Assembly (NCBI RefSeq): GCF_031453975.1
Contig: NZ_JAVDPW010000003.1
Span: forward strand, 743,566 to 807,565
Direction of reading: 5' to 3'
From: Inquilinus ginsengisoli_A
GTDB taxonomy: Bacteria; Pseudomonadota; Alphaproteobacteria; DSM-16000; Inquilinaceae
DNA length: 64,000 bases
Part shown: one piece after another, positions 54,129 to 62,645 of the stretch
How positions within the stretch are numbered: position 1 is the first letter of the stretch
Layout of the letters: each line of letters opens with the position of its first letter
Notes under the pieces: model-generated
The model's input: the letters and a program-made list of their open reading frames with translations, nothing else
Told to the model about the DNA's origin: nothing
Database searches by the model: none
Translations under genes and position numbers: made by a program

Positions 54129-54149
54129 ATGTGAATTTCCTCGAACGCG
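54129..54149. promoter_or_regulatory. Conserved element upstream of the second RTX gene
   Basis: ATGTGAATTTCCTCGAACGC matches the element at 51742 before the first RTX gene and lies at a similar distance (about 120 bases) from the start codon. AACATCGGCCGGG is also shared by both leaders. Confidence 0.5.
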
Positions 54150-54248
54150 TCGTGTCCGGGGTTGCGGAGCGCGGACTAGGTTGAATCAGGCGCCGAATGG
54201 CCGAGGGAACATCGGCCGGGCGCGCCACGAATGGGGAAGGGGGGCATC

Positions 54249-56807
54249 ATGGCGATATTCAGAGGCACGGCGGCGGCCGACCGGATTTTGGGCGGCGCCG
54301 AGGCGGACCAGATCCTCGGGCTGGAGGGCAATGACCGGCTCTACGGCATGGCCGGGAACGACGTGATCTATGGCGGCCCTGGCGACGACGGCATGGTCGG
54401 CGGGGCGGGCGACGACACCTATGACGTCGATTCCACCGGCGATGTCGCGGCCGAGTTGCCCGGCGAGGGCATAGACCGGGTGCGGGCCTCGGTCAGCCAC
54501 CATCTCGGTGCCAACATCGAGATCCTGATCCTGACCGGGACGGCGGACCTGTTCGGCATCGGCAACGCCCTGGACAACACCATCGTTGGCAACGCCGGGG
54601 CCAACACCCTGGCCGGCGGTGCCGGCGACGACGTGCTGATCGGGGGCGGCGGCAACGACGTCTACGAAGTGGATTCGACCCGGGACCGGGTGGTGGAGGC
54701 GGCGGGCGAGGGCGACGACCGGGTGCGGTCCTCGGCCAGCTACGCCCTCGACGCCAACATCGAGACCCTGATGCTGACCGGGACGGCGGACCTCAACGGC
54801 TTCGGCAATGCGCTCGACAACACCATCGTTGGTACGGGCGGGGCCAATGTGCTGAACGGTGGTGCTGGCAATGACCTGCTGATCGGAGGTGCCGGCAACG
54901 ATGTCTACGACGTGAATTCGTACGATGACGTGGTGGTCGAGCGTGCTGGCGAGGGCTATGACCGGGTGCGGGCTTCGGGCGGCTATCAACTCGGCGCCAA
55001 TGTCGAGGAACTGAACCTGATGGGCAACGCCGACACCAACGGTTCGGGCAACGCGCTGGACAACACTATTGTCGGCAATGTCGCGGCCAATCTCCTGAGC
55101 GGCGAAGGCGGCAATGATGTGCTCATCGGTGCCGGCGGAGACGACCAGCTCAGCGGCAATGCCGGCAAGGACTCGCTTTTCGGCGGGGACGGCAACGACA
55201 CCCTTTACGGTGACGAGGGAGATGACGTCCTGCGCGGCGAGGCCGGTGCGGATCGTCTGGTCGGCGGGGTCGGAAATGACATAATGGCTGGCGGCGCCGG
55301 CGATGATGTCTACGATCTGGTCGCCCCGGGCGATATCATCGTCGAGGCTGCGGGGGGCGGTATCGACGAGGTGATCGTCGGTTACGACTATACTCTCGGC
55401 GCCGAACTCGAAAATCTGACGCTGACGCAGTATGTGCGCGGAATCGGCAATGCGCTGAACAATGTCATGCGGGGCGGCACCTATCTCGACGGCGGGGCCG
55501 GGGATGACACGCTGATCGGTGCCGACACCTATGTCGTGGATTCCGTCGGCGATGTGGTCATTCACGAAAACAGCGGCTTTGCCAGCGGCACCATCAGGGC
55601 ATCCGTCAGCTACACTCTGCCGGATTACGTCAAGACCCTGATCCTCACCGGCTCCGGCAATATCAACGGTACGGGCAATGCCCTTGATAACCAGATCTTC
55701 GGAAATGCGGGATTGAACATCCTGAATGGCGGTGCGGGCGACGATACGATCAACGTGAAGCCCGGGGATATTGTGGCCGGTGAATCGTACATCGGCGGTG
55801 CCGGTTGGGATGAACTATACGTGCCGTTCAGCTTCGGGCCCCTCGACGCTTCCGGCCCAGTGGATTTTACGCAGGTCTCGCTGTCCGGCATCGAGGTTCT
55901 TGGGCTGAATTTTCAGAGCGCGACCCTGACGTCGGCCCAGCTCGATGTGTTCAAGAGCCTGGATTCCATGTTTACGATTTCCATCGCGAATGGCGGAGTC
56001 GTGAACCTGTCCGATGCGATTTCGGTGGTGGTCAGCCAGTTCCAGCTGTCCGATAGCGGCAACATCCTCATCCTCCCGGGTGGGAGCGCCATGTTCACCA
56101 CCACTGTCAAAGGCGGCGCGGGCAATGACGTGGTCATTTCCACTGCAGACAGAGGAGGGTTCTACGGCCAGGGCGGTGACGATGTGCTAAGTGGAACCGG
56201 CACCGCGGAGCACTGGTTCGACGGCGGGACCGGAAACGATCGCATGACCGGTGGAAGCGGCGACGATCACTATGAGGTCGACTCGTCGGGCGATCGGGTG
56301 GTCGAACTCGGGGGCGGTGGAAATGACGAAGTCTATTCCGCCGCAAGCTTCACCCTAGGCGACAACATCGAGACCCTGGTGCTGACGGGAAACCTGGCGA
56401 TCAACGCTGTGGGCAGCGCGCAGAACAACCTGATCGTCGGAAACGATGCGGCCAACACCCTCCGCGGTGCAGCCGGCGATGACACACTCGCGGGGCGCGG
56501 CGGTGCCGACATTCTGATTGGCGGTACGGGGGCCGACCTCTTCGACCTCCGGGACGGAAACGGGGACACTGTGGTGGATTTCAGCCATGCCCAGGGCGAC
56601 AAGCTTGCCTTCGTGTGGAGCGGGAGCACCTCCTACCTCGGAGGTGGGGCATTCACGGCCGAGGGCAATAGCGAAGTCCGGTTCGCCGCCGGACAACTGT
56701 TTGTGGATCAGAATGGTGACGGCGTCTCAGACCTCACGATCAACATGACAGGGATCACCTCTGCATCTCAGCTGCAGGCGTCCGACTTCACCTTCCTGGG
56801 GTTCTGA
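54249..56807 (+). CDS. RTX calcium-binding repeat protein 2
   Basis: This 852-residue paralogue starts with a 122-residue module almost identical to that of RTX protein 1 and continues with two 81-residue modules (123-203, 204-284). Residues 285-350 are a denser run of nonapeptides (GGDGNDTLYGDEGDDVLRGE). Residues about 510-621 are a non-repeat segment (LYVPFSFGPLDASGPVDFTQ; FKSLDSMFTISIANGGVVNL) not seen in paralogue 1. Further RTX repeats and the serralysin-like C-terminus (TVVDFSHAQGDKL; DQNGDGVSDL) follow. The ATG at 54249 is chosen by alignment with the paralogue. Probably exported by a type I system encoded elsewhere; the biological role is unknown. Confidence 0.88.
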   Translation: MAIFRGTAAADRILGGAEADQILGLEGNDRLYGMAGNDVIYGGPGDDGMVGGAGDDTYDVDSTGDVAAELPGEGIDRVRASVSHHLGANIEILILTGTADLFGIGNALDNTIVGNAGANTLAGGAGDDVLIGGGGNDVYEVDSTRDRVVEAAGEGDDRVRSSASYALDANIETLMLTGTADLNGFGNALDNTIVGTGGANVLNGGAGNDLLIGGAGNDVYDVNSYDDVVVERAGEGYDRVRASGGYQLGANVEELNLMGNADTNGSGNALDNTIVGNVAANLLSGEGGNDVLIGAGGDDQLSGNAGKDSLFGGDGNDTLYGDEGDDVLRGEAGADRLVGGVGNDIMAGGAGDDVYDLVAPGDIIVEAAGGGIDEVIVGYDYTLGAELENLTLTQYVRGIGNALNNVMRGGTYLDGGAGDDTLIGADTYVVDSVGDVVIHENSGFASGTIRASVSYTLPDYVKTLILTGSGNINGTGNALDNQIFGNAGLNILNGGAGDDTINVKPGDIVAGESYIGGAGWDELYVPFSFGPLDASGPVDFTQVSLSGIEVLGLNFQSATLTSAQLDVFKSLDSMFTISIANGGVVNLSDAISVVVSQFQLSDSGNILILPGGSAMFTTTVKGGAGNDVVISTADRGGFYGQGGDDVLSGTGTAEHWFDGGTGNDRMTGGSGDDHYEVDSSGDRVVELGGGGNDEVYSAASFTLGDNIETLVLTGNLAINAVGSAQNNLIVGNDAANTLRGAAGDDTLAGRGGADILIGGTGADLFDLRDGNGDTVVDFSHAQGDKLAFVWSGSTSYLGGGAFTAEGNSEVRFAAGQLFVDQNGDGVSDLTINMTGITSASQLQASDFTFLGF

Positions 56808-56847
56808 ACGACAGGCGGGGTGAGCGGTCTCGTTCCCCCGCATTTCC

Positions 56848-56870
56848 CGAATGCTGCATTGCAGCATTCG
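56848..56870. promoter_or_regulatory. 23-bp perfect palindrome upstream of MFS gene
   Basis: CGAATGCTGCA-T-TGCAGCATTCG (56848-56870) is a perfect inverted repeat with a single central base. It lies 40 bases after the RTX2 stop and 65 bases before the MFS start. No T-run follows, so an operator for the MFS gene is as likely as a terminator for RTX2. Confidence 0.55.
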
Positions 56871-56935
56871 TATGACAATTCGTCATCCTCATCGCGCATT
56901 CTGAGGCGGTATCCCGTCACCCGGATTCCGCCTCC

Positions 56936-58099
56936 ATGCCGCTGCCGCTCTTTGCCCTGGCCGTTGCCGCGTTCGGCATCGGCACCACCGAATTCGTCAT
57001 CATGGGGCTGCTGCCCGACGTGGCGCGCGACCTCGGCGTCTCGATCCCGGCGGCCGGCATGCTGGTCTCGGGCTATGCGCTCAGCGTCACCATCGGCGCG
57101 CCGATCGTCGCCATCCTCACCGCGAAGCTGCCGCGCAAGCTCACGCTGATCGGGCTGATGGGCGTGTTCATCCTCGGCAACCTGCTCTGCGCCCTGGCGC
57201 CCAGCTACTGGACCCTGATGGCGGCGCGGGTGCTGACCGCGCTGTGCCACGGCGCCTTCTTCGGCATCGGCGCCGTCGTCGCCGCCAACCTGGTGCCGCG
57301 GCACCAGCGGTCGCGCGCCATCGCGCTGATGTTCTCCGGCCTCACTTTGGCCAATGTGCTGGGCGTGCCCTTCGGCACCTGGCTGGGCCATGCCGCCGGC
57401 TGGCGCGCCACCTTCGCCGCCATCGTGCCGATCGGCATCGCCGCCGCCGTCGCCATCGCCGCGGTGCTGCCGCGTGACCGCGAGGCGCCGCCGGCCAGCC
57501 TGCTCAGCGAATTCTCGGTGCTGCGCAAGCCGCAGGTGCTGCTGGCCATGGCGCTCAGCATCCTGTCCTCGGTCAGCCTGTTCAGCATCTTCACCTACAT
57601 CACCCCGATCCTGGAGACCGTGTCGGGCCTGACGCCGCAGGGCGTCACCACCGCGCTGCTGCTGTTCGGCGTCGGCATCACCGTCGGCAACCTGTTCGGC
57701 GGCCGGCTGGCCGACTGGAAGCTGATGCCGGCGGTGATGGCCAGCCTGGCGGCGCTGGCCGTGATCTGCACCGTGTTCGGCCTGGCCGCGCCGATGATGG
57801 TGCCGGCGGTGGCCGCCATGGTGCTGTGGGGCGTGGTCCAGTTCAGCCTCGGCGCGCCGCTGCAGACCCGGGTGGTCGATCAGGCGCATGAGGCGCCGAA
57901 CCTGGCCTCGACCCTGAACCAGGGCGCCTTCAACCTCGGCAATGCCGGCGGCGCGTCGCTGGGCGGCGCCGCGATCGCCGCCGGCATGCCCTATGGCCAG
58001 CTGCCCTATATCGGCGCCGCGGTGGCGGTGGTGGGGCTCGGCGTCGCCGTGCTGTCCTACGCCATGGAGCGGCGCAGCCGGGCCCCTGTCCTGGCTTAA
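56936..58099 (+). CDS. MFS transporter, DHA1/AraJ-like
   Basis: This 387-residue protein has about 12 hydrophobic segments. The opening LFALAVAAFGIGTTEFVIMG and LLPDVARDLGVSIPAAGMLV match the AraJ/YdhP branch of drug:proton antiporters; LCHGAFFGIGAVVAANLVP is the motif C region. Members export drugs, sugars or arabinose-like compounds. It is convergent with the glycosyltransferase gene, with two bases between the stops. Confidence 0.9.
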   Translation: MPLPLFALAVAAFGIGTTEFVIMGLLPDVARDLGVSIPAAGMLVSGYALSVTIGAPIVAILTAKLPRKLTLIGLMGVFILGNLLCALAPSYWTLMAARVLTALCHGAFFGIGAVVAANLVPRHQRSRAIALMFSGLTLANVLGVPFGTWLGHAAGWRATFAAIVPIGIAAAVAIAAVLPRDREAPPASLLSEFSVLRKPQVLLAMALSILSSVSLFSIFTYITPILETVSGLTPQGVTTALLLFGVGITVGNLFGGRLADWKLMPAVMASLAALAVICTVFGLAAPMMVPAVAAMVLWGVVQFSLGAPLQTRVVDQAHEAPNLASTLNQGAFNLGNAGGASLGGAAIAAGMPYGQLPYIGAAVAVVGLGVAVLSYAMERRSRAPVLA

Positions 58100-58108
58100 G
58101 CTTAAGCC
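58093..58108. other. Palindrome containing both convergent stop codons
   Basis: GGCTTAAG-CTTAAGCC is a perfect 16-bp palindrome. It contains the TAA of the MFS gene (58097-58099) and the TAA of the opposite-strand glycosyltransferase gene (58102-58104). Confidence 0.7.
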
Positions 58109-59424
58109 GCCGAGCGCGAGGAGCGGGCGCGCGGGCGGACGATGCGCACGCTACCCTCGACCAGGCGCAGCACCTCGGCCTCGGTGTCGATGCGGGCGAA
58201 CTCCGCGGCTAGGCGCCGGGCGTGGTCGCGGTGGCGCGCCCCGTCCAGCACCGTCCGCACCGCGGCCCGCAGCGCCTCCGGCGTCGGATTGTTGGTGGCG
58301 AGGTTGATGCCGGCGCCGGACCAGGCGATGCGGGCGTTGATCTCGGTCTTGTCCTCGGTCATGCCGGCCGCGACCAGGGGAACCCCCGCCTTCAGCGCCA
58401 GGTTGACGGTGCCGTAGCCGCCATTGGTCACGATGACGTCGACCCGCGGCAGCAGCCGGTCGAACGGCAGGTAGGTGGCGGTGCGGGCATTGGCCGGGAT
58501 CGGGCCGGGGATCGACGACAGCGGCGCGCCGCCCGTGGTCGCCAGCACCAGCACATCCGGCTCGTTGGCCAGCCCGGCCAGGGTCGGGCCGATCAGCTGG
58601 CCGAGGTCGTAATTGGCCAGCGTCCCCTGGGTCACCAGCACCACACGGCGCCGGCCGTCGAGGTCGCCGATCCAGTCCGGGTCCGGCGCGCGGGAGGGCG
58701 ACAGCGGCAGGGTGCCGATGAAGCGTACGGTCGGCGGCAAGGTGCGGCGGGGGTATTCGAAGCCGGGCACCGTGGTCTGCAGGAACACGTCCGGCACGCT
58801 CGCCACCGTGTCGAAATAGGGCAGGGTGGTCGCAGGAATGCCCTGTTCCGCCAGCCGGCGGTCGAGCCGGGCCTTCAGCGGGTCCAGGCAGGCGGCGTCA
58901 ACCGCGGCGCGGATGGCGCGGTACTCGTCGCGCTGCGCATCGGTCTCGGCCGGCGGCAGGCCCGGGCCGTGCGGTGCCCCGTCGTCGCGCTCGGTGAACA
59001 GGAAATGCGGGCAGCTGTAGAGGATCGCCGGCCGCGGGCCGGGGCCGAGCAGCAGCGGGATGGTGCCGTGGAACATGGCGTCGGAGACGATGATGTCGGC
59101 CGGGAACTCCGCCAAAATCTGCCGCAGCCCCGCCACCTGCTGCGGCAGCGGCTCGATCAGGAAGTCGCCGACCTGGGCCTCGACCAGGCGCGGCCCGGGC
59201 GGGATCGCCCGGTGGCCGGGGTGCACGGCGAACATGTCGCGGGAATCGAAATCGGCGCCGGGCAGCAGCGGCACGAAGGACGCCCCGCTGGCCTCGACGG
59301 TGTCGCGCAGGAAGCTGCCGGTCGTCACCACCACCTCATGGCCGCGGGCCATCAGGATGCGGCCGATGGCCAGCACCGGGTTCAGATGCCCAACGAAGGG
59401 CGGTGCGGAGATCAGGACTTTCAT
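58102..59424 (-). CDS. GT1-family (UDP-glycosyltransferase-like) glycosyltransferase
   Basis: This 440-residue protein has the GT-B N-terminus VLISAPPFVGHLNPVLAIGR and the C-terminal nucleotide-sugar site TNGGYGTVNLALKAGVPLVA followed by EDKTEINARI (about residues 349-385). It resembles bacterial macrolide/flavonoid-type glycosyltransferases that glycosylate small molecules. The acceptor is unknown. The ATG at 59424 is chosen because the first beta strand follows at once. Its stop codon is in a palindrome shared with the stop of the MFS gene. Confidence 0.88.
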   Translation of the reverse strand: MKVLISAPPFVGHLNPVLAIGRILMARGHEVVVTTGSFLRDTVEASGASFVPLLPGADFDSRDMFAVHPGHRAIPPGPRLVEAQVGDFLIEPLPQQVAGLRQILAEFPADIIVSDAMFHGTIPLLLGPGPRPAILYSCPHFLFTERDDGAPHGPGLPPAETDAQRDEYRAIRAAVDAACLDPLKARLDRRLAEQGIPATTLPYFDTVASVPDVFLQTTVPGFEYPRRTLPPTVRFIGTLPLSPSRAPDPDWIGDLDGRRRVVLVTQGTLANYDLGQLIGPTLAGLANEPDVLVLATTGGAPLSSIPGPIPANARTATYLPFDRLLPRVDVIVTNGGYGTVNLALKAGVPLVAAGMTEDKTEINARIAWSGAGINLATNNPTPEALRAAVRTVLDGARHRDHARRLAAEFARIDTEAEVLRLVEGSVRIVRPRARSSRSAA

Positions 59425-59574
59425 CGGCGGGATCCTCTGCAGCCGCCCTCGCCGGCGGGCCGGAGCCTGGGGCGAGAGCCGATGCTGCACCCTAGGGGCG
59501 CGCGGATTGCCGAACGATGTCAGGGATTTGAAGATGGGCTACGGCCGTAACTGCCGCCTCGTGGCCAGACCGTC

Positions 59575-60357
59575 TCAGGCCCGTTTCCAGCTTTGCAGCG
59601 CCTGGGTCAGGCGGCCGAGGGCGAGGTCGACCAGCACCGCCAGGGTGCCGACCACCAGCGCGCCCTGGATGACATAGGCCAGGTTGTTGCCGTTCAGCCC
59701 GACGATGATCGGCGTGCCCAGGGTGCGGGCGCCGACGGTCGAGGCGATGGCGGCGGTGCCGATGTTGATGGTGACCGAGGTGCGGATGCCGGCCATGATC
59801 ACGGGCGCCGCCAGCGGCAGCTCGACCGAGACCAGCCGCCGGGTCGCGCCCATGCCCATGCCCTCGGCCGCCTCGAGCGCCGCGGGCGACACCTGCTCCA
59901 GCCCGGCGATGGTGTTCTCCAGCACCGGCAGCAGCCCGTACAGCGACAGCGCGATCAGCGCCGGCCAGGCGCCGAAGCCCAGCAGCGGCACCGCGATCGC
60001 CAGCACTGCCACCGGCGGGAAGGTCTGGCCCATGGTGGTCACGGTCTCGACCAGGCCGCGGAACTCGGCGCCGGCCGGGCGGGTGACGAAGATGCCGGCG
60101 GCCACGGCGACCACGATGGCGATGGCGCTCGACGCCCCGACCAGCACGACGTGGGCCACCACCAGCGCCGGGAAGCTGTCGGCCTCGTAGAGCGGGCGCT
60201 CGAGCTGCGGGAACCAGGCGGCGAAGATCGGCTTGGCCCAGGGCAGGCCGAACACCAGCACGGCGAAGCCGAGGGCGAGCCACAGCAGCGGGTCGCGCCA
60301 GGGCCGCCAGCCCGGCCGCGGCGGCGCCAGGGCGGCAGGCGGGGCGGCCAGGGTCAC
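59575..60357 (-). CDS. Osmoprotectant ABC transporter permease (OpuB/YehW-like)
   Basis: This 260-residue permease has hydrophobic segments (LLWLALGFAVLVFGLPWAK) and the EAA-type loop VSPAALEAAEGMGMGATRRL. NIGTAAIASTVGARTLGTPI is typical of choline/glycine-betaine OpuB-type permeases. The GTG at 60357 overlaps the ATPase stop by four bases. It is the last gene of the osmoprotectant operon. Confidence 0.92.
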   Translation of the reverse strand: MTLAAPPAALAPPRPGWRPWRDPLLWLALGFAVLVFGLPWAKPIFAAWFPQLERPLYEADSFPALVVAHVVLVGASSAIAIVVAVAAGIFVTRPAGAEFRGLVETVTTMGQTFPPVAVLAIAVPLLGFGAWPALIALSLYGLLPVLENTIAGLEQVSPAALEAAEGMGMGATRRLVSVELPLAAPVIMAGIRTSVTINIGTAAIASTVGARTLGTPIIVGLNGNNLAYVIQGALVVGTLAVLVDLALGRLTQALQSWKRA

Positions 60358-61277
60358 TTCCGCACCAGGTCGTCGAGATGCAGCGCGCCCAGCGGCTGGC
60401 CATCGGCCGCGGTCACCGGCGCCCGCTCCGCGCCGCGCGCCACCAGGATCGACAGGGCGGTGCGCAGCGACGCCTCGGCGGCGATCGGCGCGCCCTCGGC
60501 GGTCTCGCCGGGATGGACCCGCTGGGCCACGGTCTCGATCGACAGCAACTTCAGGCCCAAATCGTCGCGGCCGATGAAGTCGCGCACGAAGTCGTTGGCC
60601 GGCGCGCTCAGGATCTCGCGCGGGGTGCCCAGCTGGATCAGCCGGCCATGGTCGAGGATGGCGATCTGGCTGGCCAGCCGCAGCGCCTCGTCCATGTCAT
60701 GGGTGACGAAGACGATGGTCTTGCCGGTCTCGCGGTGGATCCGCGCCATCTCGGCCTGCAGCGTGTCGCGGGTGATCGGGTCCAGCGCGCCGAACGGCTC
60801 GTCCATCAGCAGCACCTCGGGGTCGGCCGCCAGGGCGCGGGCGACGCCGACCCGCTGCTGCTGCCCGCCGGACAGCTGGTGCGGGTACTTCTCGGCGAAG
60901 CGGGGGTCGAGCTGCAGCAGGTCGAGCAGCGCCCGCACCCGGTCGTCGACCTTCTGCTTCGGCCAGCCCAGCAGGGCCGGCACTGCGGCAATGTTGCGGG
61001 CCACGGTCCAGTGCGGGAACAGGCCGATCGACTGGATGGCGTAGCCCATGCGCCGGCGCAGGGTCTCGACCGGGATCTGGGTCACGTCCTCGCCATTGAC
61101 CCGGATGGTGCCGCTGGTGTGCGGGATCAGCCGGTTGATCATCTTCAGGCTGGTCGACTTGCCCGAGCCGGAGGACCCGATCAGGGCGCAGAACGCACCC
61201 TTCGGGATGGTCAGGGTCAGGTCCTCGACCGCGGCGTAGCTGTCGAAGATCTTGCTGACATGGTCGAACTCGATCAC
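60354..61277 (-). CDS. Osmoprotectant ABC transporter ATP-binding protein (OpuBA/YehX-like)
   Basis: This 307-residue ATPase has Walker A GSSGSGKSTSLKMIN (about 34-48), the Q-loop AIQSIGLFPHWTV, signature LSGGQQQRVGVARA, Walker B VLLMDEPFGALDPIT and VTHDMDEALRLA. The C-terminal part resembles a CBS-like domain (ASLRTALSILVARGAERAPV). The GTG at 61277 makes a GTGA overlap with the permease upstream. It energises the betaine/choline importer. Confidence 0.93.
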   Translation of the reverse strand: MIEFDHVSKIFDSYAAVEDLTLTIPKGAFCALIGSSGSGKSTSLKMINRLIPHTSGTIRVNGEDVTQIPVETLRRRMGYAIQSIGLFPHWTVARNIAAVPALLGWPKQKVDDRVRALLDLLQLDPRFAEKYPHQLSGGQQQRVGVARALAADPEVLLMDEPFGALDPITRDTLQAEMARIHRETGKTIVFVTHDMDEALRLASQIAILDHGRLIQLGTPREILSAPANDFVRDFIGRDDLGLKLLSIETVAQRVHPGETAEGAPIAAEASLRTALSILVARGAERAPVTAADGQPLGALHLDDLVRK

Positions 61278-62449
61278 GCGGCTCTCCCCGGCGAAGACGG
61301 TGTCTGCAGGGCGGCGACCAGGATGCGGAACAGCGCATCGACCAGCACCGCCATCAGGATGATCGGCAGGGCGCCGAGCAGGACGAGGTCGAGGGCGTTG
61401 GCGAACAGCCCCTGGAACATGATGGCGCCCAGCCCGCCGGCGCCGATCAGCGCCGCCACCGCGGCCAGGCCGATCGACTGGATCAGGGTGATGCGCAGGC
61501 CCGACAGGAACACCGGCAGGGCCAGCGGCGCCTCGACCTTGCGGAAGATCTGCCGCCTGGTCATGCCGATGCCGCGGGCGGCGTCGATCACTCCGGCATC
61601 GACCTGGTCCAGCCCGGCCGTGGTGTTGCGGGCGATCGGCAGCAGCGAATACAGGCACAGCGCGATCACCGCCGGGGCGGTGCCGACGCCGCTGATGCCC
61701 AGCCACGGCAGGGCGGCGGACAGCGCCGACAGGGGGGCGATCAGCAGGCCGAACAGGGCGATCGACGGCACCGTCTGGATGATGCCGAGGATCGAGAAGA
61801 TCGGCGCGCGGGCGGCATCCGAACGGTGGGCGGTGATGCCCAGCGGGATGCCGATCAACAGTGTCGGCAGCAGCGCCATGCCGACCAGCACCAGGTGGCG
61901 CAGCACCTGCGGGCCGAACACGCCGTGCTGCTGCACGTATTCTTTCATCAGCGACAGCTGGTCCAGCGCGCCGCCGGCGATCAGCGCCGCCACCGGCAGG
62001 GCCAGCAGCAAAGCGGGGCCGAGCCGGGCGAGCGGCGGCAGCCTCAGCCGGCGGCTGGCATCGGCTGCGGCCAGCAGGGCGGTCAGCGCCAGCAGCCAGA
62101 AGCCGGCGCCGAGCGAGGTGCGGGCGGAGGAACGGGCGCCGACGGCCAGCAGATCGGCCTGGGCGCCGGCCAGCCACAGCAGGCCGATGGCGATGCCGAT
62201 GCCGATCAGCATCTGCGCCACCAGCGCCGCGCGACGCGGCGGCACCAGGGCGCCGGCCAGCAGCAGCGCTGCGGCGGCGACCACCAGCGGCCCCCAGGGC
62301 CCGGCGAGGTCCAGCGCGGCGATCGGCCGGCCGGACAAGAGGCGGTTGGGGGCGTTGGTCAGCAGCGGCAGCGCCAGCACCCCGGCCAGCGCGACCACGC
62401 CCAGCACCAGCAGCACCCGGTTGCGGATGACGGTCATGGCGGTCCCCAT
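61274..62449 (-). CDS. Osmoprotectant ABC transporter permease (YehY-like, long N-terminus)
   Basis: This 391-residue permease has about six extra hydrophobic segments in its N-terminal half (VLLVLGVVALAGVLALPLLT; AGFWLLALTALLAAADASRR), then the usual permease core with the EAA-type loop VDAGVIDAARGIGMTRRQIF. The layout matches the YehY/OsmY-type osmoprotectant permease. It lies after the binding-protein gene, separated by an inverted-repeat element. Start coordinate may be off by one base. Confidence 0.88.
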   Translation of the reverse strand: MGTAMTVIRNRVLLVLGVVALAGVLALPLLTNAPNRLLSGRPIAALDLAGPWGPLVVAAAALLLAGALVPPRRAALVAQMLIGIGIAIGLLWLAGAQADLLAVGARSSARTSLGAGFWLLALTALLAAADASRRLRLPPLARLGPALLLALPVAALIAGGALDQLSLMKEYVQQHGVFGPQVLRHLVLVGMALLPTLLIGIPLGITAHRSDAARAPIFSILGIIQTVPSIALFGLLIAPLSALSAALPWLGISGVGTAPAVIALCLYSLLPIARNTTAGLDQVDAGVIDAARGIGMTRRQIFRKVEAPLALPVFLSGLRITLIQSIGLAAVAALIGAGGLGAIMFQGLFANALDLVLLGALPIILMAVLVDALFRILVAALQTPSSPGRAA

Positions 62450-62472
62450 CCTGAGGGGCCGCTGCTGTTCGA

Positions 62473-62595
62473 GTCCCCCCTCCCCCTGCGGGAGGGGGAT
62501 AGGGGGAGGGGGTTGCCGCAGCCCGAGCCGGCCGACGATGGCGTGACGGCGCGAACCCCCTCCCCCTGGCCCCCTCCCACGAGGGGAGGGGGGAC
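62473..62595. repeat. Nested G/C-run inverted-repeat element
   Basis: The outer arms GTCCCCCCTCCCC (62473-62485) and GGGGAGGGGGGAC (62583-62595) are perfect inverted copies. The inner arms AGGGGGAGGGGGTT (62501-62514) and AACCCCCTCCCCCT (62554-62567) are too. It sits between the binding-protein and permease genes, where such elements can make the binding protein more abundant than the membrane components. Confidence 0.75.
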
Positions 62596-62645
62596 TAGGG
62601 AAGGAGCTGGCGTGGTGGGCACCGGCCTTTCCGTCCCGGACCGTC

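Noticed and set aside
51872..56807. Tandem DNA repeats suggestive of a CRISPR or satellite array
   Set aside because: The repeats keep a reading frame, vary mainly at third positions and encode RTX nonapeptides. No short identical repeats with unique spacers are present.
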